Source of the DNA: Phycisphaerales bacterium UBA1926
GTDB taxonomy: Bacteria; Planctomycetota; Phycisphaerae; Phycisphaerales; UBA1924
Assembly: GCA_002337215.1 (NCBI GenBank)
Contig: DDFO01000003.1
Location: 71,583 to 84,272 of the forward strand
Direction: 5' to 3'
Length of the DNA stretch: 12,690 nucleotides
The notes below the pieces were generated by a model. It worked only from the letters and a program-made list of their open reading frames with translations. It had not been told where the DNA came from and searched no databases. Below, one piece after another: positions 1 to 8,356 of this stretch. The translations under genes were made by a program, and so were the position numbers. Within the stretch, counting starts at the first letter, position 1. Each line of letters begins with the position of its first letter.

Positions 1-46
1 CCACGGCACCGAGCGGCTCGTTCTGCTTCGCGGGTTTGTTGTTCAT
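1..46 (-). CDS. 5' end of an unidentified gene overlapping hisG (partial)
   Basis: An ATG on the minus strand overlaps the hisG stop codon by four bases (ATGA), a common sign of translational coupling inside an operon. The visible part reads MNNKPAKQNEPLGAV, a polar start with two lysines and no signal peptide, and then runs off the left edge. The position directly after hisG suggests it belongs to the same attenuated transcription unit, perhaps with another histidine gene, but 15 residues are too few to name a family. That the start is real is inferred from the overlap and from the open frame to the window edge. Confidence 0.5.
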   Translation of the reverse strand, partial: MNNKPAKQNEPLGAV

Positions 47-966
47 GGCACGATCTGCTCGGGATTGGTGACGATGATGTCGGTGCCGCCCCTGGCTTTG
101 ATCTGGGGGATCAGGGTCGGGAGGTCGGCGCGGGGGACGGCGACCTTGACGGCGTAGCCGGTGGGGGTGCCGGTCGGGTCGGCCGCGCTGTGTGTGCTCG
201 CGACGGTGGGCTCGCGCATGCAGGGGAGTCCTGCGAGCAGTTCGGCGAGCCGGTCGGCGGCGATGTTGACCTCGAGGGTGACGCGGGAGCGGGCCTCGAT
301 CACGGATCGCACGAGCATGGTGAACTCATCGATGCGCGCGCGCTTCGCGTCGTCGGCCATCGCCTGCCTGGAGGCGTAGAGGCGTGTGGACGAGGTCGCG
401 AGGTCGTCGATGATGCGCAGGCCGTTGGCGGCGAGGGTTGCGCCGGTTGCCGTGTTGTCCACGATGCAGTCCGCATCGTCCGGGGGCAGCACCTCGGTGG
501 CGCCGTAGGAGAGAACGAACTCGCCGGCGATGTCGTTGGCGTTCATCCACCGCCTGGTGAGGTTGGCGTATTCGCTGGCGACGCGGAGGGGGCGGTCGGG
601 GAGCAGGCGGCCGTTCGGGCCGTCTACCAGGATCGATTCCGGCGCGGCGGCGACGAGGCGGACGGGGTCGAGGCGGGAGTCGAGGAGCTCGACGATGTCG
701 CGGCCGTCCTCGGCGACCCAGTCTGCCCCGGCGAAGCCGAGGTCGCGGGTGCCCAGGTCGAGCATCTCGATGACGGCGCGGGGCTTGAGGATCTTGACGG
801 TGTAGCCGGGCAGGTTGATGGTGGGGCGGTAGTCGCGAGCGCCGGCGCGGATCTTGATGCCGGCGTCTTTGAGGAGCGAGGAGACGCCGTCGGCCATGCG
901 GCCTTTGGGCATGGCGAAGCGGATCGGGGCTTGTTGGTCGGATTGGTCGGGGGTGGTGTTTGGCAT
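43..966 (-). CDS. hisG: ATP phosphoribosyltransferase, long form (HisG)
   Basis: HisG catalyses the first committed step of histidine synthesis in the cytoplasm: ATP plus PRPP gives phosphoribosyl-ATP. The 307-residue protein begins its conserved domain at about residue 15 (IRFAMPKGRM, the usual start of the family). The PRPP-binding loop is near residues 165-182 (DADCIVDNTATGATLAANGL, with Asp170 and the TGAT turn). Residues about 225-307 form the extra C-terminal domain of the long form, which in characterised members binds histidine for feedback inhibition and makes a separate HisZ unnecessary. The ATG at 964-966 is preceded only by a weak GGAA Shine-Dalgarno, but the conserved domain starts soon after, so there is little room for another start. 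Upstream lies a his leader peptide and terminator; downstream a gene overlaps the stop by 4 bases. Enzyme and gene are thus probably controlled at two levels, allosteric and attenuation. Confidence 0.96.
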   Translation of the reverse strand: MPNTTPDQSDQQAPIRFAMPKGRMADGVSSLLKDAGIKIRAGARDYRPTINLPGYTVKILKPRAVIEMLDLGTRDLGFAGADWVAEDGRDIVELLDSRLDPVRLVAAAPESILVDGPNGRLLPDRPLRVASEYANLTRRWMNANDIAGEFVLSYGATEVLPPDDADCIVDNTATGATLAANGLRIIDDLATSSTRLYASRQAMADDAKRARIDEFTMLVRSVIEARSRVTLEVNIAADRLAELLAGLPCMREPTVASTHSAADPTGTPTGYAVKVAVPRADLPTLIPQIKARGGTDIIVTNPEQIVP

Positions 967-1045
967 CGTCGGGTTCCGTTGGGCGGTGGCTGGGGTGTGT
1001 GCCCCGGGGCCGACGCCGTTCGGCCCGTGAATGGGGGTCCCGAAC

Positions 1046-1075
1046 GAAAAACGCCGACCCTGGGCGGGTCGGCGT
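1046..1075 (-). terminator. Intrinsic terminator of the his attenuator
   Basis: On the minus strand the arm CGCCGACCC (1074-1066) is followed by a 5-base loop (1065-1061) and the exact complement GGGTCGGCG (1060-1052), extended by one A-T pair (1075/1051). The stem runs into TTTTT (1051-1047), a textbook intrinsic terminator. The T-run is on the minus strand only, so it acts on transcription heading towards hisG, about 80 bases upstream of the hisG ATG. It would also stop read-through from acnA and the GNAT gene. The first stem arm can pair instead with the end of the leader peptide gene, which makes this a conditional terminator. Confidence 0.88.
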
Positions 1076-1128
1076 CGGTGGTTTGGTGAGAGGGGGGAGC
1101 CCTGTCAGACCACGATCACAGCCGACCC
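1066..1128 (-). promoter_or_regulatory. Antiterminator pairing of the his attenuator
   Basis: In the minus-strand transcript GGGTCGGC (1128-1121), near the end of the leader peptide gene, is perfectly complementary to GCCGACCC (1073-1066), the first arm of the terminator. Beyond an internal loop, TCGTGGT (1115-1109) pairs with ACCACCGA (1082-1075) with one bulged base, extending the alternative helix to about 15 pairs. This helix and the terminator cannot form together. A ribosome finishing the leader at its stop codon (1118-1116) would cover the upstream arm and allow termination. A ribosome stalled at the His codons (1157-1131) would leave it free and let hisG be transcribed. The pairing is read from the sequence; the mechanism is inferred from enterobacterial his leaders. 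Confidence 0.78.
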
Positions 1129-1175
1129 GTGTGCGGGTGGTGGCGGTGATGGTGATGGCGGGGGCCGGTGGTCAT
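1116..1175 (-). CDS. hisL: his operon leader peptide
   Basis: A 19-codon frame, MTTGPRHHHHRHHPHTGRL, opens with ATG at 1175-1173 and ends with TGA at 1118-1116. Seven of 19 residues are histidine (positions 7-10, 12, 13 and 15), encoded by both CAT and CAC. This is the signature of a histidine-sensing leader peptide. It lies upstream of a terminator and hisG in the same orientation, and its 3' end holds the antiterminator arm. An in-frame TGA two codons before the ATG leaves no longer version. No Shine-Dalgarno is visible before the ATG, so translation may be leaderless. The peptide itself probably has no function beyond ribosome stalling when charged tRNA-His is scarce. Confidence 0.82.
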   Translation of the reverse strand: MTTGPRHHHHRHHPHTGRL

Positions 1176-1181
1176 GGTTCA

Positions 1182-1209
1182 AGTCTTGCGTTGTTTCGGG
1201 CGGAGTCAA
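1182..1209 (-). promoter_or_regulatory. Candidate promoter for hisL-hisG
   Basis: On the minus strand TTGACT (1209-1204) resembles a -35 box. It is followed after 16 bases by AAGACT (1187-1182), a weak -10 match (three of six consensus positions). Transcription would then start at or next to the leader ATG at 1175. The element lies in the 55-base gap after the GNAT stop codon, which suits an independent his promoter. The -10 is weak and planctomycete consensus sequences are poorly known, so this remains a candidate. Confidence 0.42.
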
Positions 1210-1230
1210 GGGGTGGATGCGGGGCGGGGA

Positions 1231-1715
1231 TCAATCCTCAGGGAAGGACGGCATTTCATTGACCATGACAAAGTGGGGCCCGATGCCCTCGATCTCGAAT
1301 TCGTCGCCTCGGGGGGTGAAGCCGAGTTGTTCGTAGTAGCCGGCGGCGGTGGTGCGGGCGTTGCACCAGACAAGGGTCGGGGGTGGTGATTGGCTTCGGG
1401 CGATGTCGAGGCCGGCCTCGACGAGGACGCGGCCCAAGCCTTTGTTGCGGTGCTCGGGGAGGACGGCCATGCCGCGGATTCGGAGTTGGGGGAGGCCGGT
1501 GGGGTTGTCGGGGAGTGGTTCGCGGTAGAACGAGGCGATCGCGATGAGGTCGGTGCTGTCGTGCGCGTCGGGATGGCGGACGCCGAGGTGGAAGGCGTCG
1601 GGCGCGTCATCGCCCGGGTAGACGCACGCGGAAGGGGGTTGATTTGGGCGCAGAAGAGCGCGGCGGAGAGGTCGTGTCTCCGCCGCGCTGAGTTGTTCGA
1701 TTCGATGCAGATCGC

Positions 1716-1719
<4 letters not shown>
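1231..1719 (-). CDS. GNAT family N-acetyltransferase
   Basis: A 162-residue protein of the GNAT fold, which transfers an acetyl or other acyl group from coenzyme A to an amine; the substrate cannot be told from sequence. Residues 79-104 ([18 protein letters not shown] and on) form motif A, with the acetyl-CoA pyrophosphate-binding signature RNKGLG at 91-96. Residues 117-134 ([18 protein letters not shown]) form motif B, with the usual Tyr pair and a conserved LGF. The N-terminal LRPNQP and YPGDD segments recall a family of small stand-alone GNATs. It starts with GTG at 1719-1717, overlapping the acnA stop as GTGA, so it is probably translationally coupled to acnA. No strong Shine-Dalgarno lies close to the GTG. 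Its expression is likely tied to aconitase, but a functional link is not shown. Confidence 0.88.
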
Positions 1720-4574
<2,855 letters not shown>

Positions 4575-4580
4575 GGGATA

Positions 4581-4586
4581 CTCCTC
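4581..4586 (-). promoter_or_regulatory. Shine-Dalgarno of acnA
   Basis: GAGGAG on the minus strand lies six bases before the acnA ATG (4574-4572). This is near-ideal spacing and fixes the start of aconitase. Confidence 0.85.
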
Positions 4587-4601
4587 GTGTGCTGGGACCT
4601 G

Positions 4602-4644
4602 AAAAAGCCTAGCGCCGACGGGCTCCCCGGGCTCGCCCGCCGGC
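4602..4644 (-). repeat. Inverted repeat with T-run in the acnA leader
   Basis: Arms at 4635-4644 and 4614-4623 are complementary over ten positions with one mismatch, which becomes a G-U pair in the minus-strand transcript; the loop is 11 bases. In the minus-strand sense the stem is followed by seven bases and then TTTTT (4606-4602), about 28 bases before the acnA ATG. It looks like a terminator, but the T-run is rather far from the stem. Whether it lies inside the acnA transcript depends on an unmapped promoter. Confidence 0.4.
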
Positions 4645-4705
4645 CTTTACGCCCGATATCCACCCCGGGAAGGCGGGCCCGGAGGGTCGTACGCCCCGGG
4701 TTCCC

Positions 4706-4743
4706 CGGATCCCGGCGGCGTGCTTCGGTATCGGCGGGATCCG
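4706..4743. repeat. Perfect 9-bp inverted repeat upstream of the first dockerin-protein gene
   Basis: CGGATCCCG (4706-4714) and CGGGATCCG (4735-4743) are exact reverse complements separated by 20 bases, just upstream of a TAGATT element (4747-4752) that could be a -10 box for the gene at 4785. Such a position could suit an operator. Each arm contains the self-complementary GGATCC in GC-rich DNA, so chance is a real alternative. Confidence 0.3.
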
Positions 4744-4784
4744 TGGTAGATTCGATCGGGAAGCCTTTATAGAGAGGAAGGGTT

Positions 4785-6467
4785 ATGAAACGGGCCGCGA
4801 TCACGATCGCCATGAGCATGCTGACGCTCGGCGCCTCCGCCGACAACGGCGTCAGCATGAGATCGGTCTACCGCACCGGAGACCCGGTGCCGGGTCGGCC
4901 CGGGCTGGAGTTCGCTGGCAACGGCGGGTCCGCCGCGATCGGGGAGGACGGCACCGTCCTGGGCGTCGCGCTGGTCAGCGGCGACGGCATCGGGTTTCTC
5001 AACAACACGCTCGTCTGCGAATCGGACGGCGTGCTCACCGTCATCGGCCGCGAGAGCGACCCTGTGCCGGGCCTGCCGGGCTGGGAGTTCCGCGCCTCGA
5101 GCATCAACACCGCCGGCTTCTACACCCTCAACGTCGCCCGCGACGGGGGGATCGCGTACGTGCCGGACCTCTACAACACCAACACGGGGACGTTCGGCCT
5201 GCAGGGCCTGTGGGCGGGGCCGGGCCCGGCGTCGTCGCCCGTGCTCTACCAGACCGGGCCTGCGCCGGGGTTCCCGGGGCAGACGGTGGCGGTCCTCGAG
5301 TCATCGGTCGTGCGCACGAACCAGTCGGTTGTTGCGGTGGGCCGGGTCTCGTCGCCCGCCGCGGACGTCCTCTGGTTCGGCTCGCCCGGGAGCATGACCG
5401 CGGCGCTGCAATCCGGGCTCCAGGCCCCGGGCCTTCCGATCGGGGTGAACATCAGCAACATCGCGTCGGACTCGCTGTGCAGCGACGGGTTCGGCAACGT
5501 CCTGTTCCACGCCACGCTCCCGCTCGGCAACGGCGTGACGCAGGCGAACCGGGTCGTGCTTTACCACGGGCCGCCCGGCAACGTGGGCGTGCTCTTCCGC
5601 ACCAACGACCCGGCGCCCGGCATCCCGGGCGGCGTGCTCGGGGCGATCTACGACGATTCGCTCCGCATGAACCGCATGGGCGGGCTCTGCTTCCAGGCGC
5701 TGATCGCCGGCGGCGGGACCGACGAGGCGATCATCTCGGGCGGCGGGGGGCAGTTCTTCGCGCTGGCGCGCGACGGGCAGCCCTACCCGGACGATCCCGC
5801 GCTCACGCTCGACCGCGTGGCACGTTCGGACGTCGACATGAACGCGGCCGGGCAGGTCGCGTTTGCTTGCTCGATCTCGGGCGCCCCGTTCACGAGCGAC
5901 TCGGCCATCCTCGTCGGCGGCCCGGGCGGGCTGGAGGTCGTGCTGCGCGAGGGCGACCCGCTGCCGGGCGGGGGCGTGGCGCCGCATCTGGCGGGCGTGT
6001 GGTGGACGATCAACGAGCGGGGCCAGATCGCCATGGTGCTGGGCGTGGGCGGCGAGTCGGTGCTGTACGCCACACGCCCCAACGGCGAGATGGTCAAGCT
6101 CGCCAGCACGGGCGAGGTGCTCACCCCCGACGACGGGCCGGCGGGGCTCGTCGCGGCGATCTCGTTCGCGTTCCAAGCTCGGTCCGGCGATAGCGGCAAG
6201 CCCGCGATCTTCAACGGGTCGGGCGAGCTGGTGATCCCGATCCGGTACTCGGGCTCGGGCGGGCAGGGGCTGCACGTGTTCGATATCGACGACCCGTGCC
6301 CGGCTGACCTCGCGCTCCCGTTCGGGCAGTTGGATCTGGCCGACATCAACGCGTTCGTCACAGGGTTCACGGGGCAGACCGCAAGCGGCGATCTCGACGG
6401 CAACGGGCTGTGGGACCTCGCCGACATCAACGCCTTTGTGATGTCGTTCACGACTGGCTGTCCGTGA
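4785..6467 (+). CDS. Exported GDPxPG-repeat protein with C-terminal GC-type dockerin-like domain (first copy)
   Basis: A 560-residue protein with a signal peptide at about 1-19 (cleavage likely after GASA). The body carries seven or eight units of about 53-66 residues, marked by GDPVPG (32), SDPVPG (91), GPAPG (158), LQAPG (212), NDPAPG (274), a degenerate DGQPYPDDP (330), GDPLPG (390) and perhaps TPDDG (447). Between the marks, hydrophobic strands of the MNxxGxVxF kind recur. Seven or eight such units suggest a beta-propeller, which is inference. Residues 503-560 form a dockerin-like module: a first calcium loop with one extra residue and lost ligands, a canonical second loop (DLDGNGLWDLADI, 536-548), flanking Cys504 and Cys559, and the terminal GCP. 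ATG 4785 has a good AGGAAGG Shine-Dalgarno. The next gene is its paralogue. The protein is probably a surface or secreted structural or binding protein; no enzyme motif was seen. Confidence 0.85.
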   Translation: MKRAAITIAMSMLTLGASADNGVSMRSVYRTGDPVPGRPGLEFAGNGGSAAIGEDGTVLGVALVSGDGIGFLNNTLVCESDGVLTVIGRESDPVPGLPGWEFRASSINTAGFYTLNVARDGGIAYVPDLYNTNTGTFGLQGLWAGPGPASSPVLYQTGPAPGFPGQTVAVLESSVVRTNQSVVAVGRVSSPAADVLWFGSPGSMTAALQSGLQAPGLPIGVNISNIASDSLCSDGFGNVLFHATLPLGNGVTQANRVVLYHGPPGNVGVLFRTNDPAPGIPGGVLGAIYDDSLRMNRMGGLCFQALIAGGGTDEAIISGGGGQFFALARDGQPYPDDPALTLDRVARSDVDMNAAGQVAFACSISGAPFTSDSAILVGGPGGLEVVLREGDPLPGGGVAPHLAGVWWTINERGQIAMVLGVGGESVLYATRPNGEMVKLASTGEVLTPDDGPAGLVAAISFAFQARSGDSGKPAIFNGSGELVIPIRYSGSGGQGLHVFDIDDPCPADLALPFGQLDLADINAFVTGFTGQTASGDLDGNGLWDLADINAFVMSFTTGCP

Positions 6468-6522
6468 GCCGGAGAGCAACGACCGATAGCGGGCGCCGGC
6501 AGCTCAAAGCGGGCAACTTGTT

Positions 6523-6545
6523 GCGATCTTCCAGGATCGCTGTTT
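6523..6545 (+). terminator. Weak terminator-like hairpin between the two GDPxPG genes
   Basis: GCGATC (6523-6528) and GATCGC (6535-6540) form a 6-bp stem with a 6-base loop, followed by TGTTT. The stem is short and the T-run poor, so it may attenuate rather than stop transcription between the two paralogues. Confidence 0.3.
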
Positions 6546-6571
6546 AAGAGACAAAGTGGTGCGAATAGACT
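6543..6571 (+). promoter_or_regulatory. Candidate promoter for the second GDPxPG gene
   Basis: TTTAAG (6543-6548) and TAGACT (6566-6571) are separated by 17 bases and lie 19 bases before the ATG at 6591. A related TAGATT occurs upstream of the first paralogue at 4747. Both hexamers match the sigma-70 consensus only in part. Confidence 0.25.
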
Positions 6572-6579
6572 CTCGGTGA

Positions 6580-6584
6580 AGGAG
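6580..6584 (+). promoter_or_regulatory. Shine-Dalgarno deciding the start at 6591
   Basis: AGGAG lies six bases before ATG 6591. An in-frame GTG at 6576 lies upstream of this site and has none of its own, so the ATG, which also begins a well-formed signal peptide, is preferred. Confidence 0.75.
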
Positions 6585-6590
6585 AGAGTA

Positions 6591-8285
6591 ATGCGCAACT
6601 ACGCCGCGCCGCTCGGACTGATCTGCGCCGTCGCGTCCGGGGCCGCGATCGCGGGCGACGGTGTGATCGCCACCACGGTTCATCGGCCCGGGGACCCCGT
6701 GCCCGGCATGCCCGGGTCCACCATGAACGGTGTCGGCGGTCTCGCGTCGATCAACAACGCGGGCGATCTGGTCTACTCGGCCTCGATCGCGGGCGACGGG
6801 ATCACCCTCAGCAACGACAATGTGCTCATCGCGGGGCCTATGGACGATCTCCGTGTTGTCGGGCGCGAGCGTGAAGCGATCCCGACGCTGCCCGGGTGGA
6901 TCTATCTGCCGGGGAGCAGCAACCTCACCGGGTTCTACCAGCCCATCGTCGCGCCAGACGGCGGGATCGCATATCGGGCCACGATCTTCGAAATCGGCGT
7001 GGGTTCGACCTGGGAGAACAGCCTGTTCGCCGGGGCCGTGGAGAGCCCGGTGCCGATCGCGTGGGAAACCGGGCCTGCTCCGGGGTTTGACGCGTCGTAC
7101 ACGGTCAACGCGGTGAATTCGGTCGCGATGGGCGTGGGGGGTCAGACCGTGGCGAGCGGGCGGGTCTGGGGGCCGACGTTTGAGACCTGTGTCTGGGTGA
7201 GCGACCCGGTGAATGGCGCAACGCTGGTGCTGAGCACGGACCGGCGGGCCCCGGGGTTCGACGAGGGGATCGAGCCCGTCGCGATCCGTGACGCGTCGGT
7301 GCGCATGAACGCGCAGGGACTCTTCACGACGCTGGTTGCGCTCGGAGGACCCGGCATCACGGCCGCAAATCTGAATGTCTGGTACGAGGGATCGGTCGGG
7401 GAGATCGGCGTGCTCGCGCGGAGCGGCAACGGGGTGCCCGGCGTTCCCGGCGGGACCTACACCACCTTCGATGAGCGGATGATGCGCATGAACGCGTCGG
7501 GCGATCTCTGCTTCGCGACGCAGATCTCTGGGGGCGGAACGACCGCGGCCCTGATGCGACGGAGGGGCGGCACGCTTGCCCCGCTCGTCAAGGTGGGCGA
7601 TCCGATCCCCGATGTGCCCGCCTCGACCTTCACCAACCTCTTCGGCGCGCACTTCGATCTCAACGCCAACAGCGATGTCATGTTCGGCGCGACGCTGACC
7701 GGGCAGCCGGCGGCGTCGGATTCCGCGTGGTTCATCGCGGGCGATGCAGGCGTGCGGATGGTGCTCCGCGAGGGCGACGAGCTGCCGGGGGGTGAGGTTG
7801 TGCCGGAGATTCGAAACACGAAGTTCTACTTCAACGCCCGTGATCAGTTTGTCGCCGACCTCGACGGCGTGTTCTACGCGAGCCGGCCCGATGGCAGCCT
7901 TGTCAGGCTCGCCAAGGCCGCGGCACCCTTCTTCACGAACGACGGGTTCTCTGGCGTGGTCGGCGCGCTTGTGCCCTGGCGCTACGAGGCCGAGTCGCTC
8001 GGGATCGGATCGGGCCGGCCTTGCCTGTTCAACGACGAGGGCGAATTCGTCCTCTCGATGTTCTTCTCGGGATCGACCGGGACCTCGCTGGTCCTGTTCG
8101 AGATCAACGACCCGTGCCCGGCGGATCTCGCCGACCCGGAGGGTGTGCTCGATCTCAATGATATCAGCGCTTTTGTCGACGGGTTTATCGGACAGACCCC
8201 GGACGGCGATCTCGACGGAAATGCCTTGTGGGACCTCGCCGACATCAATATATTCGTATCGGTGTTCACGGCCGGGTGCCCGTGA
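6591..8285 (+). CDS. Exported GDPxPG-repeat protein with C-terminal GC-type dockerin-like domain (second copy)
   Basis: A 564-residue paralogue of the upstream gene with the same order of parts. The signal peptide covers about 1-21 (hydrophobic stretch, then GAAIAG). Repeat marks are GDPVPG (34), a degenerate EAIPTLPG (95), GPAPG (161), RRAPG (218), NGVPG (280), GDPIPD (336), GDELPG (395) and a weak last unit near 446. The spacing matches the first copy almost unit by unit, so the two genes arose by tandem duplication and then diverged widely. Residues 508-564 are the dockerin-like module: a degenerate first loop with the same one-residue insertion as the neighbour, a canonical-length second loop at 540-551 with Ala in place of the usual Gly, Cys509 and Cys563, and the end GCP. 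The start was chosen from the AGGAG site; a GTG 15 bases upstream is less likely. Role unknown, probably cell-surface or secreted. Confidence 0.85.
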   Translation: MRNYAAPLGLICAVASGAAIAGDGVIATTVHRPGDPVPGMPGSTMNGVGGLASINNAGDLVYSASIAGDGITLSNDNVLIAGPMDDLRVVGREREAIPTLPGWIYLPGSSNLTGFYQPIVAPDGGIAYRATIFEIGVGSTWENSLFAGAVESPVPIAWETGPAPGFDASYTVNAVNSVAMGVGGQTVASGRVWGPTFETCVWVSDPVNGATLVLSTDRRAPGFDEGIEPVAIRDASVRMNAQGLFTTLVALGGPGITAANLNVWYEGSVGEIGVLARSGNGVPGVPGGTYTTFDERMMRMNASGDLCFATQISGGGTTAALMRRRGGTLAPLVKVGDPIPDVPASTFTNLFGAHFDLNANSDVMFGATLTGQPAASDSAWFIAGDAGVRMVLREGDELPGGEVVPEIRNTKFYFNARDQFVADLDGVFYASRPDGSLVRLAKAAAPFFTNDGFSGVVGALVPWRYEAESLGIGSGRPCLFNDEGEFVLSMFFSGSTGTSLVLFEINDPCPADLADPEGVLDLNDISAFVDGFIGQTPDGDLDGNALWDLADINIFVSVFTAGCP

Positions 8286-8289
8286 GTGG

Positions 8290-8309
8290 GTGAGCGGGGT
8301 GTCGCTCAC
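8290..8309 (+). terminator. Hairpin just after the second GDPxPG gene
   Basis: GTGAGCG (8290-8296) and CGCTCAC (8303-8309) form a perfect 7-bp stem with a 6-base loop, starting five bases after the stop codon. No T-run follows, so it may protect the 3' end of the transcript or be a weak terminator between the two gene pairs. Confidence 0.35.
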
Positions 8310-8342
8310 GTCCTGAGGGTGCTCGCGGCTGTTTGTCCGAGG

Positions 8343-8350
8343 GGAAGGGG
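8343..8350 (+). promoter_or_regulatory. Shine-Dalgarno deciding the start at 8357
   Basis: GGAAGGGG ends six bases before ATG 8357. It supports that start over the upstream in-frame TTG at 8333 and over a second ATG at 8366. Confidence 0.6.
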
Positions 8351-8356
8351 ATCGAG

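Noticed and set aside
190..1089. Plus-strand open frame antisense to hisG and over the attenuator
   Set aside because: Gly/Val/Asp-rich shadow. It reads through the terminator and the leader-gene complement and has no recognisable domain.
1141..1160. A GGTGAT-like short repeat in the intergenic DNA
   Set aside because: At first it looks like a simple-sequence repeat, but on the minus strand it is the CAT/CAC histidine run of the leader peptide.
5301..6479. A 392-codon minus-strand open frame under the first GDPxPG gene
   Set aside because: Composition is typical of a shadow frame in high-GC DNA and it has no ribosome-binding site of note.
6576..6590. GTG at 6576 as the start of the second GDPxPG protein
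   Set aside because: It lies upstream of the AGGAG site, and the added residues KERV come before a complete signal peptide beginning at ATG 6591.
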